A stretch of DNA of 64,000 nt from Lotus japonicus (taxonomy: Eukaryota > Streptophyta > Magnoliopsida > Fabales > Fabaceae). The translations under genes were made by a program, and so were the position numbers. The notes under the pieces are model-generated. The model searched no databases. It was not told the DNA's origin and worked only from the letters and a program-made list of their open reading frames with translations. Position 1 is the first letter of the stretch; each line of letters begins with the position of its first letter. The stretch is taken from positions 24,132,150-24,196,149 of the forward strand of contig NC_080042.1 in assembly GCF_012489685.1 (NCBI RefSeq), in the 5' to 3' direction. Of the stretch, positions 1 through 11,116 are shown piece by piece.

Positions 1-818
1 GCAAGGAGATTAAGAAAGGCTTTATCGTTGGCGGACAAGGAATCCTCTGAAGGATCGGTGATCCTGTTGGGTTTCTCTGTCCAGTAAAGAGGAAAGAGGG
101 CGGTCCCGTCTCTGAGGGTGAATGCTTCTGGGTAGGCGGGATGAACCGCCACACGGAAGTACTTTCGTGCGAAAGAGGACTTCGCGTTACTTTTGTGGGG
201 ATGCAAACATTTCCGGCCGGCTCGGGCCTTCAAGGAAATCCATCCTTTGTTTTTGATGGACTTGGGGTCGACGTCGTAAAGGTAGAAGAAACTGGTGGGG
301 GATGGGGCGATGCCGACAGCGGCGCTTAGGATTTCAAAACATCGAATGAAGGCCCAGGCATTAGGGTGGAGTTGACAGGGAGCCGCGTTGATGTCGCGGA
401 GGACGGTTTGGACAAAGGGCGAGAAAGGAAGCCTGATTCCAAGCTCGCTAAACATGTATTCGTACGCAAAGAAAAAATGGGATCTCTTTACGTCGCCGTC
501 TGGCTTGTGAAGCCAGGGGCGATCCCCGGGACTGCAAACCCAGATCCTGAGTTTGGCGTTAAACTCATCGTCATTGGACAAGCCACCCAGGGAGTTCACG
601 AATTGCACAATGGGATCGCTATCTTGGAAGATGGAAGGTTGATCTATAGCCTCGTGTTTGGGGGCTACTTGGACGGGAAGGGGCAGAGTGGCGTAGGTTT
701 GTAGTCGGTGAGCTGGGATCTCCGGAACCTCTAAGCGGAGGCCGCCGGCAGCGGTGGAGTCAGGGTCGCTTTCGGAGGAGGAAGAAGAGTGATTAGGGGA
801 GGTAGGGTTTGAAGCCAT
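1..818 (-). CDS. Antisense ORF of a Tat-lineage gypsy element (putative plant transposon protein), partial
   Basis: On the minus strand an ATG at 818-816 opens a frame that runs to the window edge without a stop (about 272 codons). The protein starts MASNPTSPNHSSSS, then holds VQFVNSLGG, FFFAYEYMFSELGIRLPFSP, and CQLHPNAWAFIRCFEIL. These motifs match the family annotated in plants as putative plant transposon or gypsy-type transposase protein, which lies antisense between pol and the 3' LTR of Tat/Retand-like elements. Its biochemical role is unknown. Position fits: an LTR follows at 1203-1987 in plus orientation. The homologous region of the second Tat element (27560-28374) is broken by stops and frameshifts, so this copy is the better preserved. 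The C-terminus lies outside the window. Confidence 0.75.
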   Translation of the reverse strand, partial: MASNPTSPNHSSSSSESDPDSTAAGGLRLEVPEIPAHRLQTYATLPLPVQVAPKHEAIDQPSIFQDSDPIVQFVNSLGGLSNDDEFNAKLRIWVCSPGDRPWLHKPDGDVKRSHFFFAYEYMFSELGIRLPFSPFVQTVLRDINAAPCQLHPNAWAFIRCFEILSAAVGIAPSPTSFFYLYDVDPKSIKNKGWISLKARAGRKCLHPHKSNAKSSFARKYFRVAVHPAYPEAFTLRDGTALFPLYWTEKPNRITDPSEDSLSANDKAFLNLL

Positions 819-1202
819 TTTTAGAAGGCAGTGAAGTGAAAGAAAAGAAAAGATCAGTATGTGTGCGATGTAAAGATAAGGACAGTGGGACTCACCGGAG
901 TAGGATGTGAAGAGTGGGTAGCGGAAAGGGTGATAAGCGACGGCTCCGGAGCGGAAGTGGGCAGAAGGAGTTTGGTAAGCGATTAGGGAAGTGAAGAGGG
1001 GTCTTGGAAAGGGATGACAGTGGGGAAGAAGGGTTTTTATAGGGGAAGGGGAGAAGCTGGAAGGGTGACGCGTGTTGGACGCGTGTGGAAGGTTGGAAGT
1101 CATGGTTGTTTTGGGGAGGTGGGTCGCGTGCAAAGGGGAGTTACTGCGCACGATGGGACGGTTATGAAAGGTGAAGTGACGGTTCCGGAGAAAGAGGGAA
1201 AT
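819..1202. other. Spacer between antisense ORF and 3' LTR
   Basis: No convincing coding sequence. It should hold the 5' region of the antisense ORF. A purine-rich tract just before 1203 (GGAGAAAGAGGGAAA) is a candidate polypurine tract priming plus-strand synthesis of the element. Confidence 0.4.
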
Positions 1203-1987
1203 TGATGTAACCAACACATCACGTGGGGCAGCCACGTGAGGCAGATAGAAATTTGAAAGGGTTTTAAAATAAGGGAAAGCGCGAAAAGCCTCGCCACTAT
1301 AAGGATCAAACGCCATCGCCTGACGATTGACACCAACAACGAAGTTCAGTCGCTCGTCGGGGTCACCGCCAGTCAATGATTGAATGATCAGCACATGACC
1401 CATGCCTGCCACCTTTCCCGCCGGCGAGAGATCATACACCTGCTCCAACTTGTCACCAATACAAAGTGGTCATTCTCGCCGCTTGCGGACTTGTGGACTT
1501 GCCAGCTTGGTTTGCTCGTCAAGTCAGTGGACTGGGTAACTGAAAATGCTAGTTTCCTTTTGCTCACGCCATGTTGGCGGTATAGTTAACTTCTCTTTTC
1601 TCAAGCCATGTTGGCAGTGTAGATTCCGGTGTACAATAAGACATGTAACAGCATTTAAAAGACACCCTTAGCTCTCGTACCTCGAGCTCGGTGTCTTGTG
1701 GACTAGTGGACTGGGCGAGCCCCTAGAGGGGCAACGCCCAGCATGTATCCCGCCCTGAGGCGGGGCCCTGGCCTTCAGATGGGCCTTGATCTCAGAGGCC
1801 CAATTGGCCCAATAGGTAGTACCCAAGCTCTATAAATAGGAGGTAGTTATCAATTGGAAGGGACTTTTTGGCTCATTTGATGAAATAGCACTTGAAATTC
1901 AGCACTCTCTCTCACTCTCATTCTCTCTTGGCACAATCCCTCTACCTCTAGGTACTATGCCTCTCTTCAATGTTCATTCCCAGAACA
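1203..1987 (+). repeat. 3' LTR of Tat-lineage gypsy element (start uncertain)
   Basis: Begins TGATGTAACC after a purine tract and ends CCCAGAACA. It has a TATA-like CTATAAATAGG near 1830 and CT-rich sequence before the end. The stretch from about 1645 (AAAGACAC, then GAGCTCGGTGTCTTGTGGAC and GGACTGGGCGAG) to the end is clearly related to 28990-29371. The 5' boundary is inferred from TG and the purine tract only; the right boundary is inferred from the related LTR ends at 21266 and 29371. Confidence 0.6.
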
Positions 1988-2270
1988 GCCGGTGAATGCA
2001 AAATTGTCATATATATGAAGCTTGATTCAGCCCACAAGACAAAGTGATGAAGGCAAGGAAAATTTTTTACGTGTAAAACAAAGGAAAAACAAAGTAAATC
2101 ATGAGAACAATTCCAGAGTGAAAAAAATAACAACTAATCTTGGATTTTATTTGATAAATAAAGTAAATCATGAGAACAATCCTCTCATGTAGATTGAGAA
2201 AAATAAAACAACGAAAAGATACCCAAGACAAAACAACAACTGATTAAATTTTGAAATGAATAACAACTGA

Positions 2271-2916
2271 CTAAATATTTCTATACAACACCTTAACTTC
2301 ATTAATTCTATTTGCTATTCTTTCAAACCTAAAACAAATTATGTCACCGCCTCTAATTTCCATTAATTTGCAGAATTTTCTCCAACCAGATCCTATACGC
2401 GCATCTGTAGATTTTGACGAAAGCACGTTGCAGAGGATGTCGTCTATCACATATGTATGAAGTTGTACCGGAGGTGTTCCAAAACTTAAAAAGAATGGAA
2501 CGATCTGAGAAGGTAACAGCTGAAAAAAAAATGCGAAAACAATTATGAAATTGTAAAAACCATAATAAAACACATTGAAGTTAAAAAAATAAAGGAATAC
2601 GAAAACTAAACTAACCAATTCGTATTGTGCACATTGACATGCAGTGAGGGTCAGTACCAACTGTGGATGTTTTCGTTCGTAAAAAACAACCACTTGAGAT
2701 CTAGATCTATTTTTCCAAAAATTTAATCCTGTAAAAAAAATTGTTGAAAGGGAATGAGAAGAATAACATATTAGGGTTAATAAAACATGAATTTTGAAGG
2801 AATGAGATTAGATTACAATAACATACACCAAAGACATGAAAAATTGATTTCAGATGAGAAAAAGTACATACCTTTGTATAATCATGAAGAACCAGAAAAT
2901 GAGATCTTGAAGCCAT
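2271..2916 (-). pseudogene. B3-domain-like gene fragment
   Basis: Three exon-like blocks on the minus strand: about 2872-2916 (MASRSHFLVLHDYTK, then GTATGT), about 2616-2696, and 2271-2519 after a T-rich CAG acceptor. The last block contains GSGWRKFCKLMEIRGGDII followed by CFRFE, resembling the C-terminal half of plant B3 DNA-binding domains (GW..F....L..GD...FE). Exon 2 to exon 3 joins in phase. I could not find an acceptor that keeps exon 1 and exon 2 in phase, so the gene may be broken or my first exon wrong. About 120 residues in all, short for a B3 transcription factor, so probably a fragment. Function is inferred only from the motif. Confidence 0.4.
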
Positions 2917-3251
2917 GTAGAAAGGCTCAAAAAATACAAAACGCAGGAGATGGTTGAAGAAGCAGTGTAGGTTTAGGAGAAATCCAAATAATGGAGAGAT
3001 GAATGAAGAATAAGAGTCTTATATAGGCTTTTAAATAGAGAGGAGTGTAGGTTAAGGAGAAGGGTGTACATTAAGAGGAAATGATGAATGATTGCCATGT
3101 AGAATTTTTAATGAAATTAGCCAATCATGAGATGTCACGTAGGCGATGATTGGACCTAGAAAAACCCCTGAATGTATATATTATGGATATAGATGCATGA
3201 CGAATGCTCAAACTATGACAGCATGCTGAGTTATGCGGAAAAAGCTATGAT
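2917..3251. other. AT-rich spacer upstream of the B3-like fragment
   Basis: No coding sequence recognised. Contains short purine-rich near-repeats (GTGTAGGTTTAGGAGAA and GTGTAGGTTAAGGAGAAG). Confidence 0.3.
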
Positions 3252-3790
3252 CTAGCTCAAAACATCAACATCTGAAGCTGACAATGACATCCAACTTATA
3301 CAAATTTACAATTATCCACAAAATTCAAAAACAATAACCTCACAGAAACCGGTACATCAATCTTAAAATTATGTACAAGTATTGGAACTCGAAGGAAATA
3401 TCAGCACGACATGGCAGTCTTACATTTTGCAAATATGACATTCAAAATCAAAAGCATAGGGATCACAACATCACAGAATACGATGGTTAATCTCTAGTTA
3501 CTGCCTAAACACTATGAATCCATAAAACAATGAATAGAAAACACGAGAACGATCCATTTCAGCAGCAAGAAGGATGCATAATGATTCACAAAAAATCGTA
3601 AATGGAAGAAACAAATCGCAAATGGAGGATAGCAAATCGCAAATGGAAGAAACAAATCGCCAATCGCAAATGGAGAATCTGAGAAGGATAAGGCGTCAAT
3701 GGATGAAGGGATCACAAATGGAGATTCAGAGAAGGATTCCATTTCAGAGAAGGAGAAGGCGTCGATGGTGAAAGGATTCGTGAATCGTGT
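3252..3790. repeat. Dispersed direct repeat, copy 1
   Basis: From AGCTCAAAACATCAACATC through the AAATCGCAAATGGA-rich tract, this block reappears at 4808-5370 with scattered differences. It contains an imperfect array of short AAATCGCAAATGGAGGA-like units at 3600-3720. It flanks the RPL13 fragment and seems to be part of the same duplicated block. Confidence 0.75.
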
Positions 3791-4154
3791 GAGATATTTC
3801 AAAAACCCTAATAAATTTCAACATGCCAACCTAAGCTGAAGTAGAAGTTATTCATTGGTTCAACATATAAAATGTGATATTATGATGTGATTTACCCAAC
3901 TCAATGCAAGATATTCTCATACTTATTTATATAAGAGATTTGTATATATGAAATAATACTCTGTACATTTTTTTAAAGCCAGAGATAATTTTATAATTTT
4001 AATGATTTATTCTTGAGGAGAAACTCTCTCAAGTGAGTATCTTAGAAATGAACTTTCACAATGCCATAAATGAGAAGGAAACAGTAATGCATTCAGTGAA
4101 ATATAAACAAAGAAAGCATAGGCATAGTTTCTGAGCTCTGACTTAGCAAGAACC

Positions 4155-4850
4155 AAATTTGAAATGATACAGAGAGGTTCATCTTGAGTACCTTTGAAAT
4201 TGATGTAGCATTTCAAGTATAGCAACTAAAATTAGAGCATAATGCCCAACTAGAATAACAATAACAACGATACACAACAGCATCAATTTATCATATGTTA
4301 AAGAGCTAGTTCATACAAAAATCCATTTTACCTTCAAGTCTTCAAGAGAAAATCCTATGCCGGCTCTGACCTTCATGTTGTACTTCAAGATCTGTCCATG
4401 AACCATAGGCCTGAGAGGACCAGCAGTAGGCCTGGGGAAAATCTTAACAGCCTTCTTCTCACGAGCTAAAGAATGCAGCATCACCATGTCAAAGAAATGA
4501 AGTAATCATCAATACTTATCTAAAATGAATTTTTTCAATATATAGGACAAACACAAAGAAACTACTAAAACTAAGCTCTAATAGAGCACGAAAATGTAGT
4601 AAATTACCTATTCGTCTTGCGGGCAGGTTGATTGAACCAGGCCTTCACATAGTTCTGCCAATGCTTACGGAAGTGTCCGTTAGGGATGACATTGTTATGC
4701 TTCACCATGGCTTACCTACCTACAGATGCCAACCACAGAAACAATTGAGAAAGCTATGAAAAACTATAAGAAGCAGCACATAACAGTATAAACGTAGCAG
4801 ATGAATTAACTCAAAACATCAACAACTGAAGCTGACAACGGCATCCAATA
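4155..4850. repeat. Duplicated block containing RPL13 exons, copy 1
   Basis: The sequence from TTTGAAATGATACAGAGAGG through the RPL13 exons to AGCAGATGAATTA recurs at 7033-7690. A third, partial copy lacking the exons is at 5815-5925 and 5370-5560. The copies share intron and flanking sequence, so the unit is genomic rather than cDNA-derived. Confidence 0.8.
4332..4708 (-). pseudogene. RPL13: 60S ribosomal protein L13 fragment, copy 1 (exons 1-2)
   Basis: The minus strand encodes the N-terminus of eukaryotic ribosomal protein L13 (eL13), a large-subunit protein. Exon 1 (4608-4708) starts [20 protein letters not shown] and ends at a GTAATT donor. Exon 2 (4332-4465) follows a TTTAG acceptor and encodes [30 protein letters not shown] and GFSLEDLK, ending at GTAAAA. 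Splice sites are intact and the frame is open, but only about 78 of roughly 200 residues are present; the rest of the gene is not seen nearby. A second copy is at 7208-7566. This is a genomic copy with introns, not a processed pseudogene. A functional L13 is not expected from it. Confidence 0.85.
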
Positions 4851-5370
4851 TATACAAATTTACAATAATCCACAAAATTCAAAAACAATAACCTCACAGA
4901 AACCGGTACAGCAATCTTAAAATTATGGACAAGTATTGGGACTCGAAGGAAATATCAGCACCACATGGCAATCTTACATATTGCAAATCTGACATCCAAA
5001 ATCAAAAGCATAGGGATTACAACATCACAGAATACGACGGTTAACCACTAATTACTGCCTAAACACTATGAATCCATAAAACAATGAACAGAAAACACGA
5101 GAACGATCCATTTCAGCAGCAAGAAGGATTCATAATGATTCACAACAAATCGTAAATGGAAGAAACAAATCGCCAATCGCAGACGGACAATCTGAGAAGG
5201 AAAGGTGTCAAGCGTCAATGGATGAAAGGATCGCAAATCGCAAATGGAGATTCAGAGAAGGAGAAGGCGTCAATGGATGAAGGGATCACAAAAGGAGACT
5301 CAGAGAAGGATTCCATTTCAGAGTAGAAGAAGGCGTCGATAGTGAAAGGATTCGCGAATCGCGTGAGACA
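4808..5370. repeat. Dispersed direct repeat, copy 2
   Basis: Second copy of the block at 3252-3790, with the same order: ACAAATTTACAATAATCCAC, then ACACGAGAACGATCCATTTC, then the AAATCGCAAATGGA-type array. It differs by small deletions and substitutions. Confidence 0.75.
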
Positions 5371-5929
5371 AACACTACAGATGCCAACCACAGAAACAAT
5401 TGAGAAAGCTATGCAGAACTAGAAGAAGCAGCACATAACAGTATAAACATAGCAGATGAATTATAAACACTGATCTAGCTCAAAATATCAACATCCGAAG
5501 CTGACAATGACATATAAACAGCTAAAACAGTTAACTAACCACTTCAACTAATCAGTTATCGTGGAAAACCCATGCACCAAGCAAAACCCATTTGCTAAAA
5601 ATTTGCAATAGTTAAGAAACATAGACCATGACAAAAAAAAATTTCATGGAAAAAAGTAAAATACTGAACTAAATAATGGAAATCAGTATAAGTTAGAACT
5701 CCTCATGTTATTGGTTGTTTATTGACGTCAGGCCACAAATCAGGCAGAATTGAGAACATATGACAGGTTACTATTGCGAATTCCTAGAATTTGAAGTGTC
5801 AAATGAAACAACTCAGCATTAATGCATTCAGGGGAATATAAACAAAGAAAGCATAGGCATAGTTTCTGTGCTCTGACGTAGCAAGAAACAAATTTGAAAT
5901 GATAGAGAGGTTCATCTTGAGTAGTGCTT

Positions 5930-6926
5930 GATTGTACCTCCTTAGTAGTGCTTGATTGTATTTCACAAACACCAAATCCTGAAGCCTTTTGTGCTCAAGC
6001 CTATTCCTTTTCTTAGTGTGAATCTATAAATAGGAAAAGATATAATAATTAAAATCTAAGTGACGAAACTCAAAAGTTAGAAAGAATTACTATTTGTAAT
6101 TTTTTCAGTTTGGAGTCTAAGTGCTTACTTGCTCAAAAACACTCCAATTGCGTTCACATCCCGACGCACCGCATGTCAAGCTTAAGATCTTGATAGCTAG
6201 CCTTTGCAGATTTGGTGTTGACAATCCATAAATTTTCCACCAATGAGCTGCAAAGGACAAGTCCAAATATATGTCAATATGTTATGCAGAAAGCAATTGC
6301 TACAACACATTTAAAAAAACTCTACTATGCTCACCAGGTGCAATCTTGCTCCTTTGTTCAAGAGCAAATGGTTCTCCAAACATGCAAGTACCAGTTTTGT
6401 AAAGTGGCAGCTCGTCAAGTATCTTCCTCCTAATCTCAACACAAGGTTGCCTATCAATACAGTCATAGAGCCCTTTAGTCACCACATAATACTTTCTGGT
6501 TTTCGAAGATGCAAATCAAGCTGGCCCTTAAGAACCTTTTTCTTTCCCTTGTCTCCCATGGCAGCGATCTCTGAACGTCCTTCATCAAAGGCATGTTCTT
6601 CATCGCTATCACCACGATCACATATTTCGTCAAGAAGCTCAAGCCTGACACTTCCATTTGCTTCGCTGTCCTTTTGCTTCTTTTCCTTCAGATATCCCCA
6701 CAATTCATCTCGAACCTCTTCTGGACACTTATGACAAGGAGAAATGTTCCCTTTCTTCCCCATCAAGTGCTTCTTCATTCTGGTAATTCCGCCCTTTGTG
6801 ATGTTAGAACAGAAATTGCAAACGCAGCGACTGGTATCATTTGGGTCAAATGGTTTAAAAAATTTCCATCCAGGGTCAGCCCTTGGAATTGCGAGGACTG
6901 GGGTTGCGGTTGAACCTTGTGCAGCC
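5930..6926 (-). pseudogene. hAT-superfamily transposase, internally deleted
   Basis: Minus-strand gene with ATG at 6926 (MAAQGSTATPVLAIPRADPG). The N-terminus has a BED-type zinc finger (CNFCSNITKGGITRMKKHL, then CHKCPEEVRDELW). The C-terminus has the hAT dimerisation domain: WWKIYGLSTPNLQRLAIKIL, GCERNWSVFE, then after an intron IHTKKRNRLEHKRL and LVFVKYNQAL. Between them only a short piece is left (ELPLYKTGTCMFGEPFALEQ), so most of the central catalytic region is missing. The frame breaks at a TGA near 6479 after KPESIMW. GT-AG introns are visible near 6255-6340 and 6010-6130. hAT transposases move DNA by cut-and-paste; this copy cannot be active. It splits a partial copy of the RPL13 block. 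Confidence 0.85.
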
Positions 6927-7032
6927 ATGGTTTCTGAGGTTTCAAAAGAAAAGAAAGAAAACAAGTTAACAGAAAAGGATGAAAGACTGAACAAAAACAG
7001 AGTGTGAAAAGTGAAAATCCTTCAAGTCTTCA

Positions 7033-7690
<658 letters not shown>

Positions 7691-7769
7691 TCAACATCCG
7701 AAGCTGACAATGACATATAGACTGCTAAAACAGTTAAATAACCACTTCAACTAATCAGTTATAGTAACA

Positions 7770-8893
7770 AACAGCTGGCACACTACTCTAGTCTAGAACA
7801 GGTGTTGATTCAGCGACACTGCCAGTTTGTGAATCAGGACTTAATTCCTATAAGCATGACAAACAAGGGTATCCTTGTGTTGATAGAAGGGTTTATCTAA
7901 GCATCACTTTTCCATTGCCCTGGAATCTCCTATCTGTATGCATTTAGGTTTTAATTTGAATCCAAACTTTAAGGGGATCAGAATCAGATGATCATACCTG
8001 TTCTTCACACTTTGCTTATCGGAACCAAGCATAAAGAAGCACTTCCCATCAAAATCAATCTTCACCACCATCTCTTCTCTTCTCCTTAGACTGAACCATC
8101 ATCAACATCCCAAGTATGTGTGGACCGGAATTAGGTTCAAAAATGTTAACATCTGCTGTGTGCATATTGGACTTGGCCCATTGTGTTAATTATTGGTGGT
8201 TATTTTATTTAAAGTGATAATTTTTTTAACAAGTATAGTATGTCTATGTCTTTTGCCCCATTGACTGGATTGAATAATCACTATTAGTAAATTTTATTCG
8301 TATGTGCTTCATTGCAAGATGAGACTGAGGCTCCTTTTACATGGTTGTTTGAAACTCGGCTAGCCGCAATGGATGGAAAAAACCTATATATATCATAACT
8401 GATAAGGATTTGGCTTTTGAAACTTGGCATCGCGTTTGTTTGTGACACATCATAAATTAATTTCCTGAAAAGCTAGCTCAATTATATCACAAAAAATCCA
8501 TTTTCAAACGAGACTTAAAAATGTGCATTCGAGATTCACAACTCAATAGGAAAAGAATATATATCTAGAAAACCCGCCTTACCCGTAAAAAATTATGAAG
8601 GTTATGTAGGGGGGCGATAGTGCGATGTACCAATTTAGAAACCACTCTTCTTGTTATGAATTTGAGAGAGGAAATTTCTGTTAGGGCTTAGGCTTGTGAA
8701 TGTGTTCTTGTATTCTAATTCTTGTTTAAATCCAGAATTGTTATCAGTAAAAAAGTCATATTTGTTTGTGCAATCTATTGAGTCTAATATAACCAAAGAA
8801 ATGATGCAAAATGCAGATGAACCAGAACTTTCCACAAGCTTTTGAAAGCTTCTCATTTTTATTAATGATATCTACATTGATCAACATGTATAC
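7770..8893. other. Intergenic stretch, little recognisable
   Basis: Mostly AT-rich. The only exon-like piece is on the minus strand near 8000-8075 (MVVKIDFDGKCFFMLGSDKQ before a GTATGA donor-like site); I do not recognise it and would not call a gene. No repeats or RNA genes seen. Confidence 0.3.
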
Positions 8894-9757
8894 CTCCTTT
8901 AATCTTTGTCTGAAATGGTACATTCTCTCCATTGTCTGGCTCCTCAGGGTGCCTCCAAATTTTACATGGGGTGGGATCACATTTAGTGCGGTTCCACCTT
9001 CGACATAAGTCACTGATAACACCTGTGGAGAACATATGTGGTCAGGTACTATCATGACATCAATATTGCAGTGATAATAATTTTGTTTTTTGGCATAGTA
9101 AACAGAACACTTAAGAGCTTTTTCAAATGAAATCGCATAAGCCAAGACCTGATAGAGAACTTTGTTTTTTGGCATAGTAAACAGAACACTTAAGAGCTTT
9201 TTCAAATGAAATCGCATAAGCCAAGACCTGACAGAGAAAACAATCTTTTTCTTTTAAAAGAAACAAATAAATTCACCTAGACTTCTAGCTATATGAACAA
9301 TTGGTGAGGATGCATGAAGACAGATCCATAACAATGGACTTAAATGAAGTTTCTGGAAGGTTCTCATTCAAATTTGTTGTAACTAAATGCTATGGATAAA
9401 TCTTCTTGAGAAAGTCACAATTGAGTGTAGCGCATACTTGACTCTGAAGAGGGTCATTTTCCCTTGAGACAAGCTGTTGTAGAGCCAATAATGCAAATGA
9501 TGTAGCCAGCACTGGATCCACATTCCTGTGGGGTGAAGCAGCATGACCACCCACTCCTACAAGTTTTGCCTCAAAGATGCATCCAGCAGCTGTAAAAGGC
9601 CCTGGAATGGATGCTATGGCTCCAGTAGGCGTCTCAGCATCAATATGAACAGCAAAAATTGCTTCTGTATCTTGAAGAACTCCTTCTTTTATCACTTGAG
9701 AGGCGCCTCTAGCTCCCTCCTCAGCTGGTTGAAAAATAAGTCTCACAGTTCCCTTTC
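8894..9757 (-). pseudogene. ILR1-like IAA-amino acid hydrolase fragment
   Basis: Two minus-strand exons of an M20-family amidohydrolase of the ILR1/ILL group, which release free auxin from amino-acid conjugates in the ER. Exon A (about 9438-9754) encodes RLIFQPAEEGARGASQVIKE, AIFAVHIDAETPTGAIASIP, VGVGGHAASPHRNVDPVLA and LLALQQLVSRENDPLQSQ, ending at GTATGC. Exon B (8894-9022) follows a CCACAG acceptor and encodes VLSVTYVEGGTALNVIPP and KFGGTLRSQTMERMYHFRQR. The N-terminal metal-binding part and the C-terminal end were not found, so it is an incomplete gene or fragment. Exons are open and splice signals intact. The intron carries a tandem duplication (9085-9236). Confidence 0.85.
9085..9236. 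repeat. 76-bp tandem duplication in ILR1-like intron
   Basis: Two adjacent units starting TTTGTTTTTTGGCATAGTAA (9085-9160 and 9161-9236), nearly identical. Confidence 0.9.
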
Positions 9758-10782
9758 ATACCAAAGAGTAGGGGGTCAGTGTTCAATTAACAGATTTTGA
9801 CTTTTTAGTGGTTATATTATGCATGTGTCAGAAACTCAAACAAACAGAAGAAAACCTCTACTTATATCTTTCTGAACCTCTGCTTAAATACCAGGCAATA
9901 GGCAATTCAATAGCTGATATCTAGATTATTAATTGATTTAATTCCTCTGAAAGCAACAAAGATCTGAACATTTAGTAAGATGGATCTAGCTGGAACTCTG
10001 TTAGTTAATATATCTTCGACTTTATGCAATTCTATTTTATCTAAACTTTTTATTTTGGATGAAGTTCTGATACTACAAACTTATAATAAATTTATGATCT
10101 GTTCTGCAAGACTGCAACTAGCATGTCATCTCGTCAAAGAGACTGGTGGTGTTAAAAGGCAGAACAGACACACATGCTTAAGAAGCACAACCATAACTTC
10201 AGAACCAGATAAAACTCAGAAGTCACAGGCACAACACACATATGATGTTCTCAGCCATGCTTGAACCTCATTGCGTTTTTAATTTCATAAAATTATCCTC
10301 GCTTCTGTATGTTCTCCAAAAATACTGGACCAACATAAAAAGAATGCTGCAGCAGCATGAATAATATTATTAGAACATCACTTTCACAATTACAGCAACT
10401 AGTGGTTCATTTCCACCCCTATCACCAATCCATCAATTTAACTAAATTTAACTATACTCCATTTTGATTATCTTACTCTTCAATTTATTCGTTTGTGGCT
10501 TATGCAATGGCATCTCCAATCCAAAAACACCCCACCAATAACCTATAGCTAATAAATTTCAACAATACATACATTTTCTTCAACATCCAAAACGTGTTGT
10601 ACAACAAAACCAAGAAGCTAAATGCAGATTCTAAACGCAGGTGTAATGATCTAACAAATCACTAACCTTATTTTTGGTACAACAAATCACTCTAACCTTA
10701 TCACAAATCAAAATCAAAACCAAACCAGAAATCAAACTACATTTTTTTTTATTAACCTAAAATGAACTCAAGATAGCATCAA
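9758..10782. other. Intergenic stretch between ILR1-like fragment and LEA18
   Basis: No coding sequence recognised. The right end, up to 10782, should contain the 3' UTR and polyadenylation region of the minus-strand LEA gene. A 12-bp repeat, ACAAATCACTAA and ACAAATCACTCTAA, occurs near 10655-10695. Confidence 0.35.
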
Positions 10783-11064
10783 TTAAGGAACTCCTTGGCG
10801 ATTAGTGGCGCCAGTTCCAGTGGGTTGGGCTTTATCCTGAGCCTGGGCCTGAGAGGAAACCGCCGCACCGGAGAGCGTGGGTGCCTCCGTCGCGCCGGCG
10901 CCACGACCGGGCTTTGGTTCCTGATGACCTTCAGTGCCATAACCCTGACGCTTGTAATCCTCCAAATCCTTGTATTGCACGTAGGGACTGTCCTCAAATG
11001 GAAGCCCTTCAATGCTTGCACCACCTTTACCTGATTCACTCTGTGCCTTTGTTTCCTTCTCCAT
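10783..11064 (-). CDS. LEA18: Group 6 late embryogenesis abundant protein (LEA18-like)
   Basis: A complete 93-residue single-exon ORF. It begins MEKETKAQSESGKGGASIEG, has GLPFEDSPYVQYKDLEDYKR, GYGTEGHQEPKPGRGAGATE and ends NRQGVP. The SPY..Y.DLEDYK..GYGT.GHQ..PGRG..AT.APT.SG core is the signature of LEA_6 proteins such as bean PvLEA18 and Arabidopsis homologues. These are small, very hydrophilic, disordered proteins that accumulate in seeds and under water deficit. The protein has no signal peptide or membrane segment. The coding sequence looks intact. A gag-only LTR retrotransposon begins 53 bp upstream of the ATG and has split the TATA box, so native expression is probably lost or changed (see 11117-15906 and 15907-16135). 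Confidence 0.9.
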   Translation of the reverse strand: MEKETKAQSESGKGGASIEGLPFEDSPYVQYKDLEDYKRQGYGTEGHQEPKPGRGAGATEAPTLSGAAVSSQAQAQDKAQPTGTGATNRQGVP

Positions 11065-11116
11065 TTTCTAGCTTCTTCAATATCTCAATTTCTTACACCA
11101 TTCTTAGTTTCCTTAT

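Noticed and set aside
366..704. 112-codon plus-strand ORF with plausible start
   Set aside because: Lies opposite the much longer antisense frame (1-818) with clear family motifs; it is its shadow.
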